DNA of 60,000 nt, taken from positions 13,998,678 to 14,058,677 of the forward strand of contig NC_092579.1 in assembly GCF_037975245.1 (NCBI RefSeq), read 5' to 3'. A program made the position numbers and the translations under genes. Position 1 is the stretch's first letter, and every line of letters begins with the position of its first letter. Positions 12,020-23,942 of this stretch are shown piece by piece. The notes beneath the pieces are model-generated. The model saw only the letters and a list, made by a program, of their open reading frames with translations. It made no database searches and was not told the origin of the DNA. This DNA is from Apostichopus japonicus (taxonomy: Eukaryota; Echinodermata; Holothuroidea; Aspidochirotida; Stichopodidae).

Positions 12020-12106
12020 GTGTAACACAGGCTGCCAAGGAATACTTTGACGCCATAGTGAGGGTAGGGGAAGCTGCTAGTGACACCAAAGGCTCCAGAC
12101 AACTTG
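12020..12106 (+). CDS. BAIAP2: IMD exon A (I-BAR helix 1/2 region)
   Basis: This internal exon is 87 nt. It follows the acceptor TCTTCACAG and precedes the donor GTAAGATA. It enters in phase 1: a G from the missing upstream exon joins GT to make Gly. The translation starts GVTQAAKEYFDAIVRVGEAA and continues SDTKGSRQL, matching human IRSp53 residues of about 44-73 (GVTYAAKGYFDALVKMGELA). The segment is one of the early amphipathic helices of the I-BAR bundle. It leaves in phase 1, so the Gly of RQLG is split with exon B. Two partial, broken copies of its acceptor and 5' half lie directly upstream (see pseudogene entries). No exon for the preceding ~43 residues was found between 1 and 12019. 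Confidence 0.9.
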
Positions 12107-12750
12107 GTAAGATATATGCAAAGGGTACACTTAAAATGGCAGCCTAGTAAATACAACATTTTGAAACCATTTTCCTATTTCTATCTGTTTCTCTCTAGTT
12201 TTGTATCTACTGTATGGTATGGTACCAAACAGTATGCAACTAATAGAAATAATGTATTTTGTCCCAATGTTGTTTCCACATTTCTATGGATACATGTACT
12301 GCAAAGGTGCAAGTTTCCAAGGCCTTTGTAGAATAAAAAAGTTACAAAGTGTAGATGTGTTTTTACAGAAATTCCAGAAAAGATTTTGATTCTCTTGTTG
12401 CTATGATGGTGTCAGCAAGAATATTTATGACAAATTATAAAATTACAAAAAAATAAAATATTTAAAAGTTGATATCTTGGCAATAAAAATATGCTATGCA
12501 GATGAAGAATTGTACTTATTGATGCAGAAAATGTGCTGTAACGTTGGGAAATATGTCATGTTTGCAACTTGGGAACCTCCAGTTGGTTGTAATGTTACAG
12601 TAATGCATACATGTCAGCAGGAATTGATGCATTGATGCTGTTTCCTCTTCTCCTTCAAATAAATAGAATATAGCAGCATAGTTTATAAGTTGGTAGGATC
12701 TGGGACATTTGGATAATATTTGTCAAACACTGCACAGCTTTTGCTATAAT

Positions 12751-12913
12751 CAGGCATGAGCTTTTTCCGCGAACTCGCGGAATATCCGTGATATCTTTTC
12801 TACCTCGGGGACAAAAACTATTATCCTAACACACTGTAGCATACTCAAATTGGAGCCTATACCGCAATTTTTGCAAAGTTCCATGATTTTTTTTTACCCC
12901 AGGCTCATCCCTG
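12751..12913. mobile_element. Small MITE candidate, 163 bp
   Basis: The ends CAGGCATGAGC and (inverted) CAGGGATGAGC match 10 of 11 bases, and TATAAT lies directly outside both ends (12745-12750 and 12914-12919). It contains the perfect stem TTCCGCGA-AC-TCGCGGAA at 12764-12781. A 6-bp duplication does not fit hAT (8 bp); the superfamily is uncertain. Confidence 0.55.
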
Positions 12914-14291
12914 TATAATGTGGGTAAGATGTGAGAGAATCGAAACATGGCTGCAGAGATCCTTTGGAGGGGGGAGGGGAAAGGGATGGGGGAGGAGGGG
13001 TTAGGAGGTTAGATTGGGAAGTGGACAAAGACCTTAATACTGTATGTTACAGGTCACTAAACAGTGCAACAAGGTAACCAGATCACTTTACATGATGACA
13101 GGATATTCTGTATGTAGATATGGTCCTGTTTCAGTTTGTTCCATTATTGAGCTCAACTGATAACATGGACAAAGATACTTGTAGTGTTGAGATGTACTGT
13201 ACTGATAACAGACATCCAGGCGCATAATGGTAAAAGAAGTTGAGGTGAGGGTGCACAGAGGAATTAATACTGGCTAGTGTGTATGCAGGCAGTCCCATCA
13301 CTTTAGCAAATTAATAAAGTATTAAGCCAATGTTTTGCTTGCTTATTTGTTAAACAAGCTGGGTTTCAGGATATTTGTATTTCAGTTCAAGAAGTGTAAA
13401 ACCATTTTATGGCAGCTGCAGTCATTTTCCTGCTGTATAAATAGAATGCACAACCAAAAGAATTGGAAAATAGTAAACTTAAGGTGTTGCTACACAGCCA
13501 ACACCTACAGTACTTTTCATTCCACTCTTAATATCAATCTAATTAATAAACAAAAATAGAAAAAGGAACAAAACATTGAAAACATGGCACACTCAAACAT
13601 ACAGTATAAATACATTCCACTCTTCTTCTGCTGTTCATACAGTCCAAAATGAGGGTTTCAGAAATATTCACATACAACAAAATATCTCCATCTCATAAAT
13701 GCCAAAATAAACAAAGACAATATCATACTAAAAACCAAAGGACATTTTCATGTTTTTTTTTTATTTCAGAGAGTCGTAAATTTATGCTTTTAGTTCACAA
13801 AATGTATCCCTTGAATCTCCTGAAAGTGTGTGCGCTATTGCGATTTCCCGTGCACAGGTCTCAATATGTTTTAATTCCACAGAAATGCACTGTACATAAA
13901 AGTGGCGTTATCTACATTAAGTATGGTACAGTAGAACTTGCATTGTATACATCCAGCAGCTGTTTCTCTGTACAGCTGTACAATGCTTCTCAATAGTCAG
14001 AATTACTCTTATTGCTGGTGTGTATAGTACTACTGTATTGTACAAAATGACTTTTTGTTGCTAATTCATTCATAAGCGCATTGTTCATTCTCTCTGCATT
14101 GTTTGATATAAAAAGGGAGTCTCGGACAAAAATTGCAATGAAGCAATTCGATATATTATTAAAAGGTTTTTTTAATTTTTTTTTATTGCCTTGAATAAGA
14201 TCTGAAATATTGACTTTGTGTCATGAATGCATATGATGTGTCAGATGATTGTCAGAGATAGCCTTGAAGAATCTTCATTTCTGATGGAAAT

Positions 14292-16283
14292 TAATTGTAC
14301 TGTAGATCTATGCGTTGTTAAATTCAGTGTACTGTAGATCTTTGCGTTGTTAAATTCAGTGTACTGTAGATCTATGCGTTGTTAAATTCAGTGTACTGTA
14401 GATCTATGCGTTGTTCAGTTAAGTGTAGGCTACTGTAGAACTATGCGTTGTTAAATTAAGTGTACTGTAGATCTTTGCGTTGTTAAATTCAGTGTACTGT
14501 AGATCTATGCGTTGTTAAATTCAGTGTACTGTAGAACTATGCGTTGTTAAATTCAGTGTACTGTAGATCTATGCATTGCTAAATTCAGTGTACTGTAGAT
14601 CTATGCGTTGTTAAGTTAGGTGTACTGTAGAACTATGCGTTGTTAAATTAAGTGTAGGCTACTGTAGATCTATGCGTTGTTAAATTAAGTGTACTGTAGA
14701 TTTTTGCGTTGTTAAATTCAGTGTACTGTAGATCTATGCGTTGTTAAATTCAGTGTACTGTAGATCTATGCGTTGTTAAATTCAGTGAACTGTAGAACTA
14801 TGCGTTGTTAAATTAAGTGTACTGTAGATCTATGCGTTGTTAAGTTAAGTGTAGGCTACTGTAGAACTATGCGTTGTTAAATTAAGTGTACTGTAGATCT
14901 ATGCATTGTTAAATTAAGTGTAGGCTACTGTAGAACTATGCGTTGTTAAATTAAGTGTACTGTAGATCTATGCGTTGTTCAGTGTACTGTAGATCTATGT
15001 GTTGTTAAATTAAGTGTAGGCTACTGTAGAACTATGCGTTGTTAAATTAAGTGTACTGTAGATCTATGCGTTGTTAAATTAAGTGCACTGTAGATCTATG
15101 CGTTGTTAAGTTAAGTGTAGGCTACTGTAGAACTATGCGTTGTTAAATTAAGTGTACTGTAGATCTATGCGTTGTTAAATTAAGTGCACTGTAGATCTAT
15201 GCGTTGTTAAGTTAAGTGTAAGCTACTGTAGAACTATGCGTTGTTAAATTAAGTGTACTGTAGATCTATGCGTTGTTAAGTTAAGTGTACTGTAGAACTA
15301 TGCGTTGTTAAATTAAGTGTAGGCTACTGTAGATCTATGCGTTGTTAAATTAAGTGTACTGTAGATTTTTGCGTTGTTAAATTCAGTGTACTGTAGATCT
15401 ATGCGTTGTTAAATTCAGTGTACTGTAGATCTATGCGTTGTTAAATTCAGTGTACTGTAGATCTATGTGTTGTTAAATTAAGTGTAGGCTACTGTAGAAC
15501 TATGCGTTGTTAAATTAAGTGTACTGTAGATCTATGCGTTGTTAAATTAAGTGCACTGTAGATCTATGCGTTGTTAAGTTAAGTGTAAGCTACTGTAGAA
15601 CTATGCGTTGTTAAATTAAGTGTACTGTAGATCTATGCGTTGTTAAATTAAGTGCACTGTAGATCTATGCGTTGTTAAGTTAAGTGTAAGCTACTGTAGA
15701 ACTATGCGTTGTTAAATTAAGTGTACTGTAGATCTATGCGTTGTTAAGTTAAGTGTACTGTAGAACTATGCGTTGTTAAATTAAGTGTAGGCTACTGTAG
15801 ATCTATGCGTTGTTAAATTAAGTGTACTGTAGATTTTTGCGTTGTTAAATTCAGTGTACTGTAGATCTATGCGTTGTTAAATTCAGTGTACTGTAGATCT
15901 ATGCGTTGTTAAATTCAGTGTACTGTAGATCTATGCGTTGTTAAATTAAGTGTACTGTAGATCTATGCGTTGTTAAGTTAAGTGTAGGCTACTGTAGAAC
16001 TACAGTATGCGTTGTTAAATTAAGTGTACTGTAGATCTATGCGTTGTTAAATTCAGTGTATTGTAGATCTATGCGTTGTTAAGTTAAGTGTAGGCTACTG
16101 CAGATCTATGCGTTGTTAAATTAAGTGTACTGTATATCTATGCGTTGTTAAATTCAGTGTACTGTAGATCTATGTGTTGTTAAATTAAGTGTACTGTAGA
16201 TCTATGCGTTGTTAAACTAAGTGTACTGTATATCTATGCGCTGTTAAGTTAAGTGTACTGTATATCTATGCGTTGTTAAATTT
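14292..16283 (+). repeat. Satellite-like array, 32/37-bp units with higher-order structure
   Basis: It consists of about 58 units built on GTAGATCTATGCGTTGTTAA plus ATTAAGTGTACT (32 bp) or AAGTGTAGGCTACTGTAGAA (37-bp variant). A ~280-bp block beginning at 15182 (GTGCACTG) recurs base for base at 15651, an offset of 469 bp, showing higher-order amplification. The marker GTAGATTTTTGCG occurs at about 14696, 15361 and 15830. The array ends abruptly at both sides in unique DNA. Confidence 0.93.
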
Positions 16284-16612
16284 GAAGGAAATCTGCTGTG
16301 AAACTAAAATATTTCATCACTTTTAGCTTTGGATACAGCATGTTGCTCTGAACTATACTTCAGAGTGCCACAGCATACATATGACTGTATGTTCATATAT
16401 CACTTTCATGTGTTTTTTATGTGTGTTTCTATAAGCTGAAAATGTGTAATTGGGACCATATGCATCCAATAACTAACATTATGTTATGAATCAATCAAAA
16501 AGCGCTTCAAAATATTAGTAAAACAATTGTTGGAAGAAAAAAAAAACAGGATGCAGTTACTTTCAAATTTGTCTGTTTATGTGTTTGTATTCCCCATATG
16601 TGATATTTCATA

Positions 16613-16755
16613 AATGAGAAGGAAGGGCATTGGCCGGAGGGGTTCACAGTGTTAAAAGGTTACCAGTTCATTCTAGACACGGTATAATGAGAGTGCTATG
16701 GTTGTGGGGAGACAGGTCAGCTCGTCACTTTGTAATTATATCCAAACCAGCAAAA
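16613..16755 (+). repeat. Dispersed repeat family R2, copy 1
   Basis: Shared with 25834-25985: AATGAGAAGG, GGCCGGAGGGG/GACCGGCGGGG, CACAGTGTTAAAAGGTTACC, AGAGTGCT, GGTTGTG.GGAGACAGGT and TATCCAAACC. A weaker relative is at about 18295-18350. Confidence 0.7.
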
Positions 16756-18359
16756 ATTTTGGAATATTTGTCTGTTTATGTGTTTGTATTCACATACAGT
16801 ACAGGTATATGTGATATTTCATAAGAAGAAAACCCTTTTTTTTTAGTAGTTGTTACATTGAAAGCAAATCAGGCACTTCTCACCAGTTATTTCATTTAAT
16901 ACAAATGCAGTCGAAATTCATGAATGGGCGACTCTTTCTGGAACATTTTCCTTCGTTCATTCAAATTAAATTTCCAAAGCAACATGAAAGGAAAAATACG
17001 GTATATATGGTGATTTTTACACTTCAGATTTGTGTCTATATCTCTCTGTCTGTCGTTGGATTCCCTGTGGATACCGGCACTGGGAATTTGATTGATTCCA
17101 AGTGGTTTTAATTCGATTGTGTTTATCTATGTATCCATCCTCCAAGGGTATTATTTTTATCAAAGAATCTGCTGTAACTGTCAGTACCTAGTGTCTATAT
17201 AGTAAGGTCTCTAAGCTGACATGCATATTATAAACTACTTGGATATATCGGTACAAGTGAATCACGATCAGATTCTTCGGATTATACTGGCTCGCTCAGT
17301 GCTGCAGGGACATGAGGCTGTGTATGTATTACTCTGCACTGTGAGATATATAATGAGTTCAAGGTAATTGTGAAAACAGTTTTCAAGGTTTTCCATTAAA
17401 TTCTACTGTGCATACAATAATGCCCTCAAGGAGGATGAAAGAAAGAAAGAAAGGGAAAAACCATTCTCTATCTCTTTTTTTCAGATAGAGATGCACGTTG
17501 TGTAATATACTTCTCAGTATGTAAGAAGTTTGTAATATTTATCCTCAAAACTGAAATTAGTTGGTAAAATAATGCTTTGTTCACAATAATGGAAATTTGT
17601 ATGTGGGTCATCAAACTTAGTAGACATCAGGCCAAACTGTTACAATAATTAGGATCGAGTGCAGCTGGGGGGGGGGGGCGGAGCGATATTATTGAATTGT
17701 AATAGCTCATGAGGATACTTTTCCAAACAATTATCAATGGTACACAAAGTTTCAAGCTACTAAACCCTTCACACTTGCACGACATAGTACTTAGTGAATG
17801 CATTTATTGATGACTTTTTTTATTTTTTTATTTTTTATTTATTTATTTGTTTTATCGCCAATTGTGTACAAAGGGAAAGGGAAAAAAAAAAAAAAAAAAC
17901 TTGGGACAGAAGTTTTCATTTAACATATGCAGGTACTATAATGTTGGAGAAGTAAAACATATTTTTGTAGGATACATCTGTACTTATTGAATGTGCAATA
18001 TCTGGCAGGAAATATGTAATTGCAGTATGAATAAATCATTGAAAAGCAGTTGCCGAGGATTGCAAGATTCTCAGATATTAAGTATTAATCAGAAACAAGT
18101 CACCAATTTAATCTCCAATATGCTAAGGATGTTCCACGTGTTTCTAACTTTAACTACCTGTCCTTATCACCATAGCAACTAATGTTCATATTGATTTGTG
18201 AGGGATATCTATATCTTTCCTTTGTTACATTGCTTACCTCTCTCCTCACACTCCCATGTACTACAATGACTAACATTTGACAAACTGGTGTAAAATTTAG
18301 ACACAGCAGAGTCAGAGTGGTAATGTTGGTGAGGAGGTTAGATCAGTGCTCTTAGATAA

Positions 18360-18850
18360 ACTCCTGAAGGTTTTGGGATTATTTCTGTCATCTGTATTTA
18401 TAATTGTTCTCACTTTAACATCTGGTAAACTCTCTACTATTGCACAGCCATAGCAACCCATAGCAGGAATGCTAGCTGTGTTGTTAGGGATTGGCAGATA
18501 AACTTGTAAAAAATTACTTATAAGTAGATAAACTAGGTAAGTTTTGGGATGTTTGAGTTAAATCTGAAATTTTATGGTTCTCAGTATAGTTTAGTACCTT
18601 GTAAAATTTGGTAAACTCTTTATTACTGTATAGCATTTAATAGCAACCCATAGCAAAAGTGCTTATGTTTTGAGAAGATATATAGGTAAGATAATGTCAC
18701 TTATAAATACATAAACTAGGTAAGTTTTGGGATGTTTGAGTTAAATCTTAAATTTAATTGTTCTTGGTGTACCTTATAAACTTTGGTAAACTCTTTATTA
18801 CTGTACACCAAAAGTAACCAGTAGCAGGAGTGCTTACTTGTCAATATTCA
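18360..18850 (+). repeat. Three-copy tandem repeat, ~180-bp unit
   Basis: GGTAAGTTTTGGGATGTTTG at ~18536 and ~18719, TGGTAAACTC near 18423, 18610 and 18786, and ATAGCAACCCATAGCA near 18450 and 18641 recur in the same order. The first copy is more diverged. Confidence 0.75.
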
Positions 18851-19877
18851 AACTCAGTAAATTCTGTAGTACCATCAGTCCATCGATATCGTGTCAACTG
18901 GTTTACTGTATATTTCAGTCCTGAAGTGTTTTTTTTTTAAATGATTGAAATTAAAGTATAGATCGTTTGTGATTGTCAACATTGTTAAACTGGTAGATTT
19001 GAATAGAAATGAGTGAGCTATGTACATACCAATGTATTTACATTAAATCTATATTTATTTAATCTCGTCAATATGTCATGAATATTTAAAGATAGGCTTG
19101 GCAGGTGGCTTTGATATTTTTCCACCAACATGTGTGTACGTGTTGTTAGTGATCTGTGTAATGTATATCTGTATGAGGGCGAACTAAACAGAGTTAATTA
19201 ACATTGTCAACTTAATTGATCCAATTTGCTTTAAATATGAAAAGAAGAAAACTTGGCTCTGAAATGTGACACGTTTTGTCACAAGATCAAGTTTCATAAT
19301 TATTGTATTAACTTGATCTTTTTAGTGTACGACATACAGTAAGGTAAACTTACAGTAATTTTGCCAAAGGAATAATTTGTGAAAGATTAAATGTACTAAT
19401 CAACTAGATCACCAGAACAGATATTGAACCGGGGGAACCCTGGTGAGTACTGAGCAAACCCTGACACCCCCAGCAAAGAAAGCATGGTTAAATCAACATT
19501 CAACTACCTTGCCATTCATTGAGAGATGGATTTCTTGATATCCATGGTGATATTTGTCGTTACTTTATTCAATCTTTGTCGTAATTACAACTGCGATCCT
19601 TCAAAAAATGATTTCATTTAAGGTAATACAAGTCTCACCATACCTACGTAACATACTGTACACTGCAGGTATGATTATTTGGTCTGTCTGTTGCAGGTTG
19701 AAGCTAGAGAGGCAATCCTACACACAAGTTCTAACATGTGCCTCCTTCTGCTCAAACTGCCTGTATCGCATGTATCGTAATGAAAGACACTTGTATTTCC
19801 CAAATTTGTTTTTTCCTTCCTTAATATAAACGTTCTTTATTGCTGTTATTAATTGTCGCATCTCATTCTCCACTCAG

Positions 19878-19939
19878 GTCAATCAATGTTACAGATAGCG
19901 GAAACCTACCGACAGATCGAGGCTGAACGAGATGCTTTG
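19878..19939 (+). CDS. BAIAP2: IMD exon B
   Basis: This exon is 62 nt, with acceptor TCCACTCAG and donor GTGAGAAT. It enters in phase 1, completing Gly with GT, and leaves in phase 0. The translation is QSMLQIAETYRQIEAERDAL, equivalent to DVLFQMAEVHRQIQNQLEEM in human IRSp53. The RQIE core belongs to the long helix 2 that runs along the I-BAR dimer. The exon is too short to stand out as an open frame by itself; its identity rests on family similarity, phase and exact splice borders. A polypyrimidine-rich stretch (about 19850-19875) precedes the acceptor. Confidence 0.88.
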
Positions 19940-21506
19940 GTGAGAATGATACTGAGTAAAATTGTGGATTTATTTACAGAATGACATCGTTTAAAGTGTG
20001 GATCGTTGAACAAGCAATTACTTTCGGCATAGTTTAATAACAAAGCTACTTCTGTGTCAGTACTGTGTGTGTACAGAGTTGATACTTCAGTCAGTACATC
20101 TAATCTGTACAGAAATAAATACATTTTATTTGGAAAGTAACAAATATTGCTTACAGTATGATTTTTGAAGTGTAGAATATTTTAACAAATAAAATGACTG
20201 TCGGCAGTTTTTCTTCATGGTCTGGTTCAGCAGTATCGTATATTGTACTCGCGTGTAAGCAAATGTCCTTGTTTTGCATCAGATTAAGGTGAAAGGCTGA
20301 GAAGATAGAGGAGGTGAACTTAAACTGCATGATTAAAAATGGGTGGCAAAACAGAAAATGACACAATTAAAACTTGTTAATTTAAAGTAGCAGCAATTAA
20401 AGAATGAGTGAAAGTGAGGGTGAGCCCTGTTGTAGAAGATCTTGTTAATATACAAAAGTAAAGTTAATTTGTGTTTGTCAGTCCATGAAAATAGTAAGAG
20501 AGCTCGCTATCAAATACCTGATTGGATTTAATAATTATGTTTGATTAGAAAGAACATTATGAAAGAATGAAAACTATTCTTTTTAGTCCTTAGCAACAGT
20601 ACACTTTAAATAACGTTATTTGACAATGTGCATGCTATATCCGGGGTAGGGCTTGTTTGGACAGCAACGGGTTCGATGATAATGTTTATTGATAATGAAA
20701 ACAGCTAAAAAATTTTGACTTAGCAAATGTTTATTACTTTCAGGAAGCAAGTATTTCATTCGTATTGATATATGGAAGCTCACTTACCAAAAGCTTACCT
20801 TGTTCTGAAAATACTTTAAATGATTAATGCCTATTTGACATTCTATACTTACCAATCTATATTTTCTTTCTGAATCATAGTCTAGATATCTGAGAGGGTC
20901 TTTTCATGTTTATAGTTAATACCGAATCTAGATACATTGTGTTATTGAAAAAAACAGATGAAAAAATTGATGTAAAAACCGGTCATTCCTATAGATAACC
21001 TGAAAACAGTGCTAGGAATATGCAAATGTTGTCACCCAAATGGACAGTCAGTATGTAGTTTGTTAATATTACTGATTAATTTTGAATCTGGAAATGTCCA
21101 TCAGACCCACGCACTTTTATCCTGTTTAATGTTACAAAATAGCAAAGAAGCAATTTCTTTTCTTCAAAATGATGTAAATTACTAAATTGCATGTTTTACT
21201 TCAATATTTGAATTAGAAATAAATTAGTTAAGCGTAAATAAATTGCGTTGCAATGGCATTTTGGTAACGAAATAATATCAGAAATTCATCAAAAATTAAG
21301 GCAGAAAGCTGCTTTTTAAAGCATTTTGTGATTCAAATATACCAAGATTCGCTGAATTGTGAAATTAATGATGACACAGTGCTTAGACTTCATTGCAGCT
21401 ATCAGTAATACAAACCGGTATGCTGTTATACTGTAGTGTATAAATAGCTTGCCCAAAAATAAAATATTTCACTTTACACACCCCCCACATTACCTTACAT
21501 TGACAG
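19940..21506 (+). other. Intron B-C, 1.6 kb
   Basis: Donor is GTGAGAAT, acceptor is TTGACAG. It is plain AT-rich sequence; I see no repeat, RNA gene or exon in it. Confidence 0.7.
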
Positions 21507-21623
21507 GTTCATAATTTACGGAAAGAGCTCCTGCTTCCAGTGGAAAACAAACTGGACCATGAATGGAAGTTCATATCGCAGAATCAGAAAGCCTACTTGA
21601 GTGAAAACAAAGCCAAAGCCGAG
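21507..21623 (+). CDS. BAIAP2: IMD exon C
   Basis: This exon is 117 nt (39 codons), phase 0 at both ends. The acceptor is ACATTGACAG and the donor is GTAACCTG. The translation begins VHNLRKELLLPVENKLDHEW and ends SENKAKAE. It corresponds without gaps to FHNELLTQLEQKVELDSRYL and the following residues of IRSp53. This is the long central helix of the I-BAR bundle, rich in Lys/Glu with hydrophobics in heptad-like spacing. The exon continues directly into exon D after a 17.7-kb intron: KAE joins AVEKRRSEVKK. Confidence 0.9.
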
Positions 21624-22585
21624 GTAACCTGCTTTCTTTTCTGTCAAATTTTTTCAGTTTTTATCTATTCTTTTATAGTCAAGTTTATCAATATATATCT
21701 TATATATAACTTTAAGAATCTAGCTTAGACAGCATTTGGCATTGTTTCATTGATTGGATTGGAGAGGGAGGTAAAGAGAGATGTATAGGATTCCTACCCC
21801 CCCACCCACCCCCCTCCTTCTGTACTCATATTTCTGGTACCATTCATATTCTTGTAGCCCTGCAATAGTTCTAAGATAACTTGACATTAAAGTCTCATCC
21901 TGTAGCGATGGTTATAGTGCCAATTTTTCTTTTGAAGCAAGATCGGTTGACTCAGTTGGGTACGTAAACAATTATGTATCATATCTCATATGGACCCATC
22001 AAATAAGCTTTTTTTGTATCATGTTAGTGCAGGTCAAAAGGTAGGTTATTCTAAGACACGGGAAGTACCACTAGAAGAAAGGAAGTCAGCTGTTTTCTGA
22101 CACCCAGAGAGATAGAGAGACTATTGCTTATACTTAAAGCAGCATTCGATTTGAAGAATTGTTTGTGTCATAATCCCATGTTGTACCTCATTAGCATAAA
22201 GCAGCTTTCTTGAATTGTTTCTGATCACTTATTAGATATTGTTTGACACACGCAGTCCAATGATGCAATTCATTAGCCTGACCCAGAACTTTGTTCTGAG
22301 TAAGCTTTCATATACTTGCGCTTGGTCAAGTTTTAAAGCTATATCATATACCAGACTAGATTCTGTGAATAATGTAGTTCATTAGTAGCCCCAGGAAAAA
22401 CGTTTCGGTGTGCCGCCGAAATTTGTCCAGATCTCGGAAAATTGTATTCGACCCTGCAAGGTCAATCAGGGTTGTCGTCTACACTCTCGGGGATCACACG
22501 ACCTGAGATGTCTCACCCATTCTTTCCACCATCACTTATTCTGCACAAGCGCAGGCTAGGGCTAGTCTATCAAGATAGCGTACAC

Positions 22586-22916
22586 CAGGGGTGGGCAACC
22601 TTTTTGAATGAATGGGCCAGATTTTAGGAGTGAAAGATTGTCAGGGCCGCAACTCACCAAAGACCTGCTGTTGATTTCAAACCTTTGATTCAGAGGACTT
22701 TCAAGCAATAGGTGTGTGTACTAATCTGTATTCACAAAAACATAGTGTCAATACAGTACAGTTTATAATTAATGGTGATAATGGTGACCTACCTGACAGC
22801 ATCATTAGTGCAGATAAATTCTAAGCAGCTAGATCGTTTTTTGTGATGATGGAAAACAGATTGGTTTTTTTTTTTTTCTTGAGACATCTCACAGGCCGCA
22901 AAAAAATCACTGACCG
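22586..22916. mobile_element. hAT-like MITE with asymmetric ends, 331 bp
   Basis: The left end CAGGGGTGGGCAACCTTTTT is a typical hAT MITE start, followed by GGGCCAGA. The element is flanked by perfect 8-bp direct repeats GCGTACAC (22578-22585 and 22917-22924). The right end, read inverted, is CGGTCAGTGATTTTTTTGCG and matches the left only loosely. An AT-rich centre and a T13 run are present. It has no coding capacity. Confidence 0.75.
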
Positions 22917-23559
22917 GCGTACACCTTGTAGTTATGATAACCAGCTAATTGATTTGTAAACAGCCATCTCGATCTTTTCGCTCTGGAGTGCTACTCCTTC
23001 TCTCGTTCGACGCTGATCCACCACCCATTCTCAAATGTTGAAGCCTCTGGGGACAGCTTTAGAAGGTACATCCCTGAGTTAAAACAAGATCTTCATCCCG
23101 CCACCCCCCTCCCCCCTCATATTTATAAACATGGTTCTTGTGCTTTGTCAAATTTATGTAAACAAACATTTCCTTGGTCCCTGGTGTGTCCGCTGAGTAA
23201 AAACAAAAGGGCACTAATTTCCTGTAACCGCTAACCCTTGGTCAATTAGTGAATCATTCTCACCAATTGAGTAAATGTTTACACCAGAGTTAATATATCT
23301 TCGCTGTACAGGATGTCCAGCATTATATGTAAATTACCATGCGTTGAGCTGACTGCAGTGTAGAGTTTCTTCAGACTACAGGTAGTTCCAAATCTCTAGT
23401 TCCAGAGCTTATATTTTTGATTATACATTTGTTCATCATCACATATTTACATCTTTGATAAATTTTGTGTTAACAAAATACAATAATGATCGACTTAGAG
23501 TGAGTAGTGCTGTGTTATCCTTTTACTTTAGTGAAAATAAGTTTATGTTATATTTATAT

Positions 23560-23565
<6 letters not shown>

Positions 23566-23623
<58 letters not shown>
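23566..23623. repeat. (TA)n microsatellite
   Basis: An almost pure TA run of about 28 repeats. Similar runs occur at 34027-34060, 53755-53790 and 54676-54735. Confidence 0.95.
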
Positions 23624-23625
<2 letters not shown>

Positions 23626-23942
23626 ATATCTTGTTACTTGCCATAGGCAGGCCAGGCAAACATGATATCTGAAGAATCTATGTGGGTGAAAGGTGTCTTC
23701 AAATTGGTATGTGGGTAGCCAAATAATTAGTACAAGTTCCTCATTGTTTTTTGTGGTGTCAAATGTCATTTGATATCGACATGTGAAACCCTCAAAGGCG
23801 TTATGAAAATGTTTTCATTCCTTAGTATGCTGTCATATCCCTCCATACTTGTTTTCTTTTTCTATAATCCTAAGATGGAGAATCAACACAGCTATGCATT
23901 TCGTTATGTCAGGTCTCCATTTCCATCTATGCTGTTGATTAA

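Larger units (their letters stand above)
12107..19877 (+). other. Intron A-B, 7.8 kb
   Basis: Donor is GTAAGATA, acceptor is CACTCAG. It holds a 163-bp MITE candidate (12751-12913), a G-rich tract (12969-12996, quadruplex-like spacing), the 2-kb satellite (14.29-16.28 kb), a dispersed repeat R2 copy (16613-16755), long A/T homopolymers near 17820-17900 and a ~180-bp three-copy repeat (18360-18850). Elsewhere (12914-14285, 16760-18210, 18860-19870) I see only AT-rich sequence and no exon. Confidence 0.75.

Noticed and set aside
11812-12159. 115-codon - strand ORF with an internal repeat
   Set aside because: It is antisense to the exon A copies; the internal repeat only reflects that duplication.
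14292-16283. CRISPR-like array
   Set aside because: Units are contiguous near-identical repeats with no unique spacers, in an animal-type intron.
22960-23110. ~48-codon open stretch after a possible acceptor (TTTGTAAACAG)
   Set aside because: No family similarity and no donor in phase; exon C joins exon D without a gap in the domain, so no extra exon is needed.
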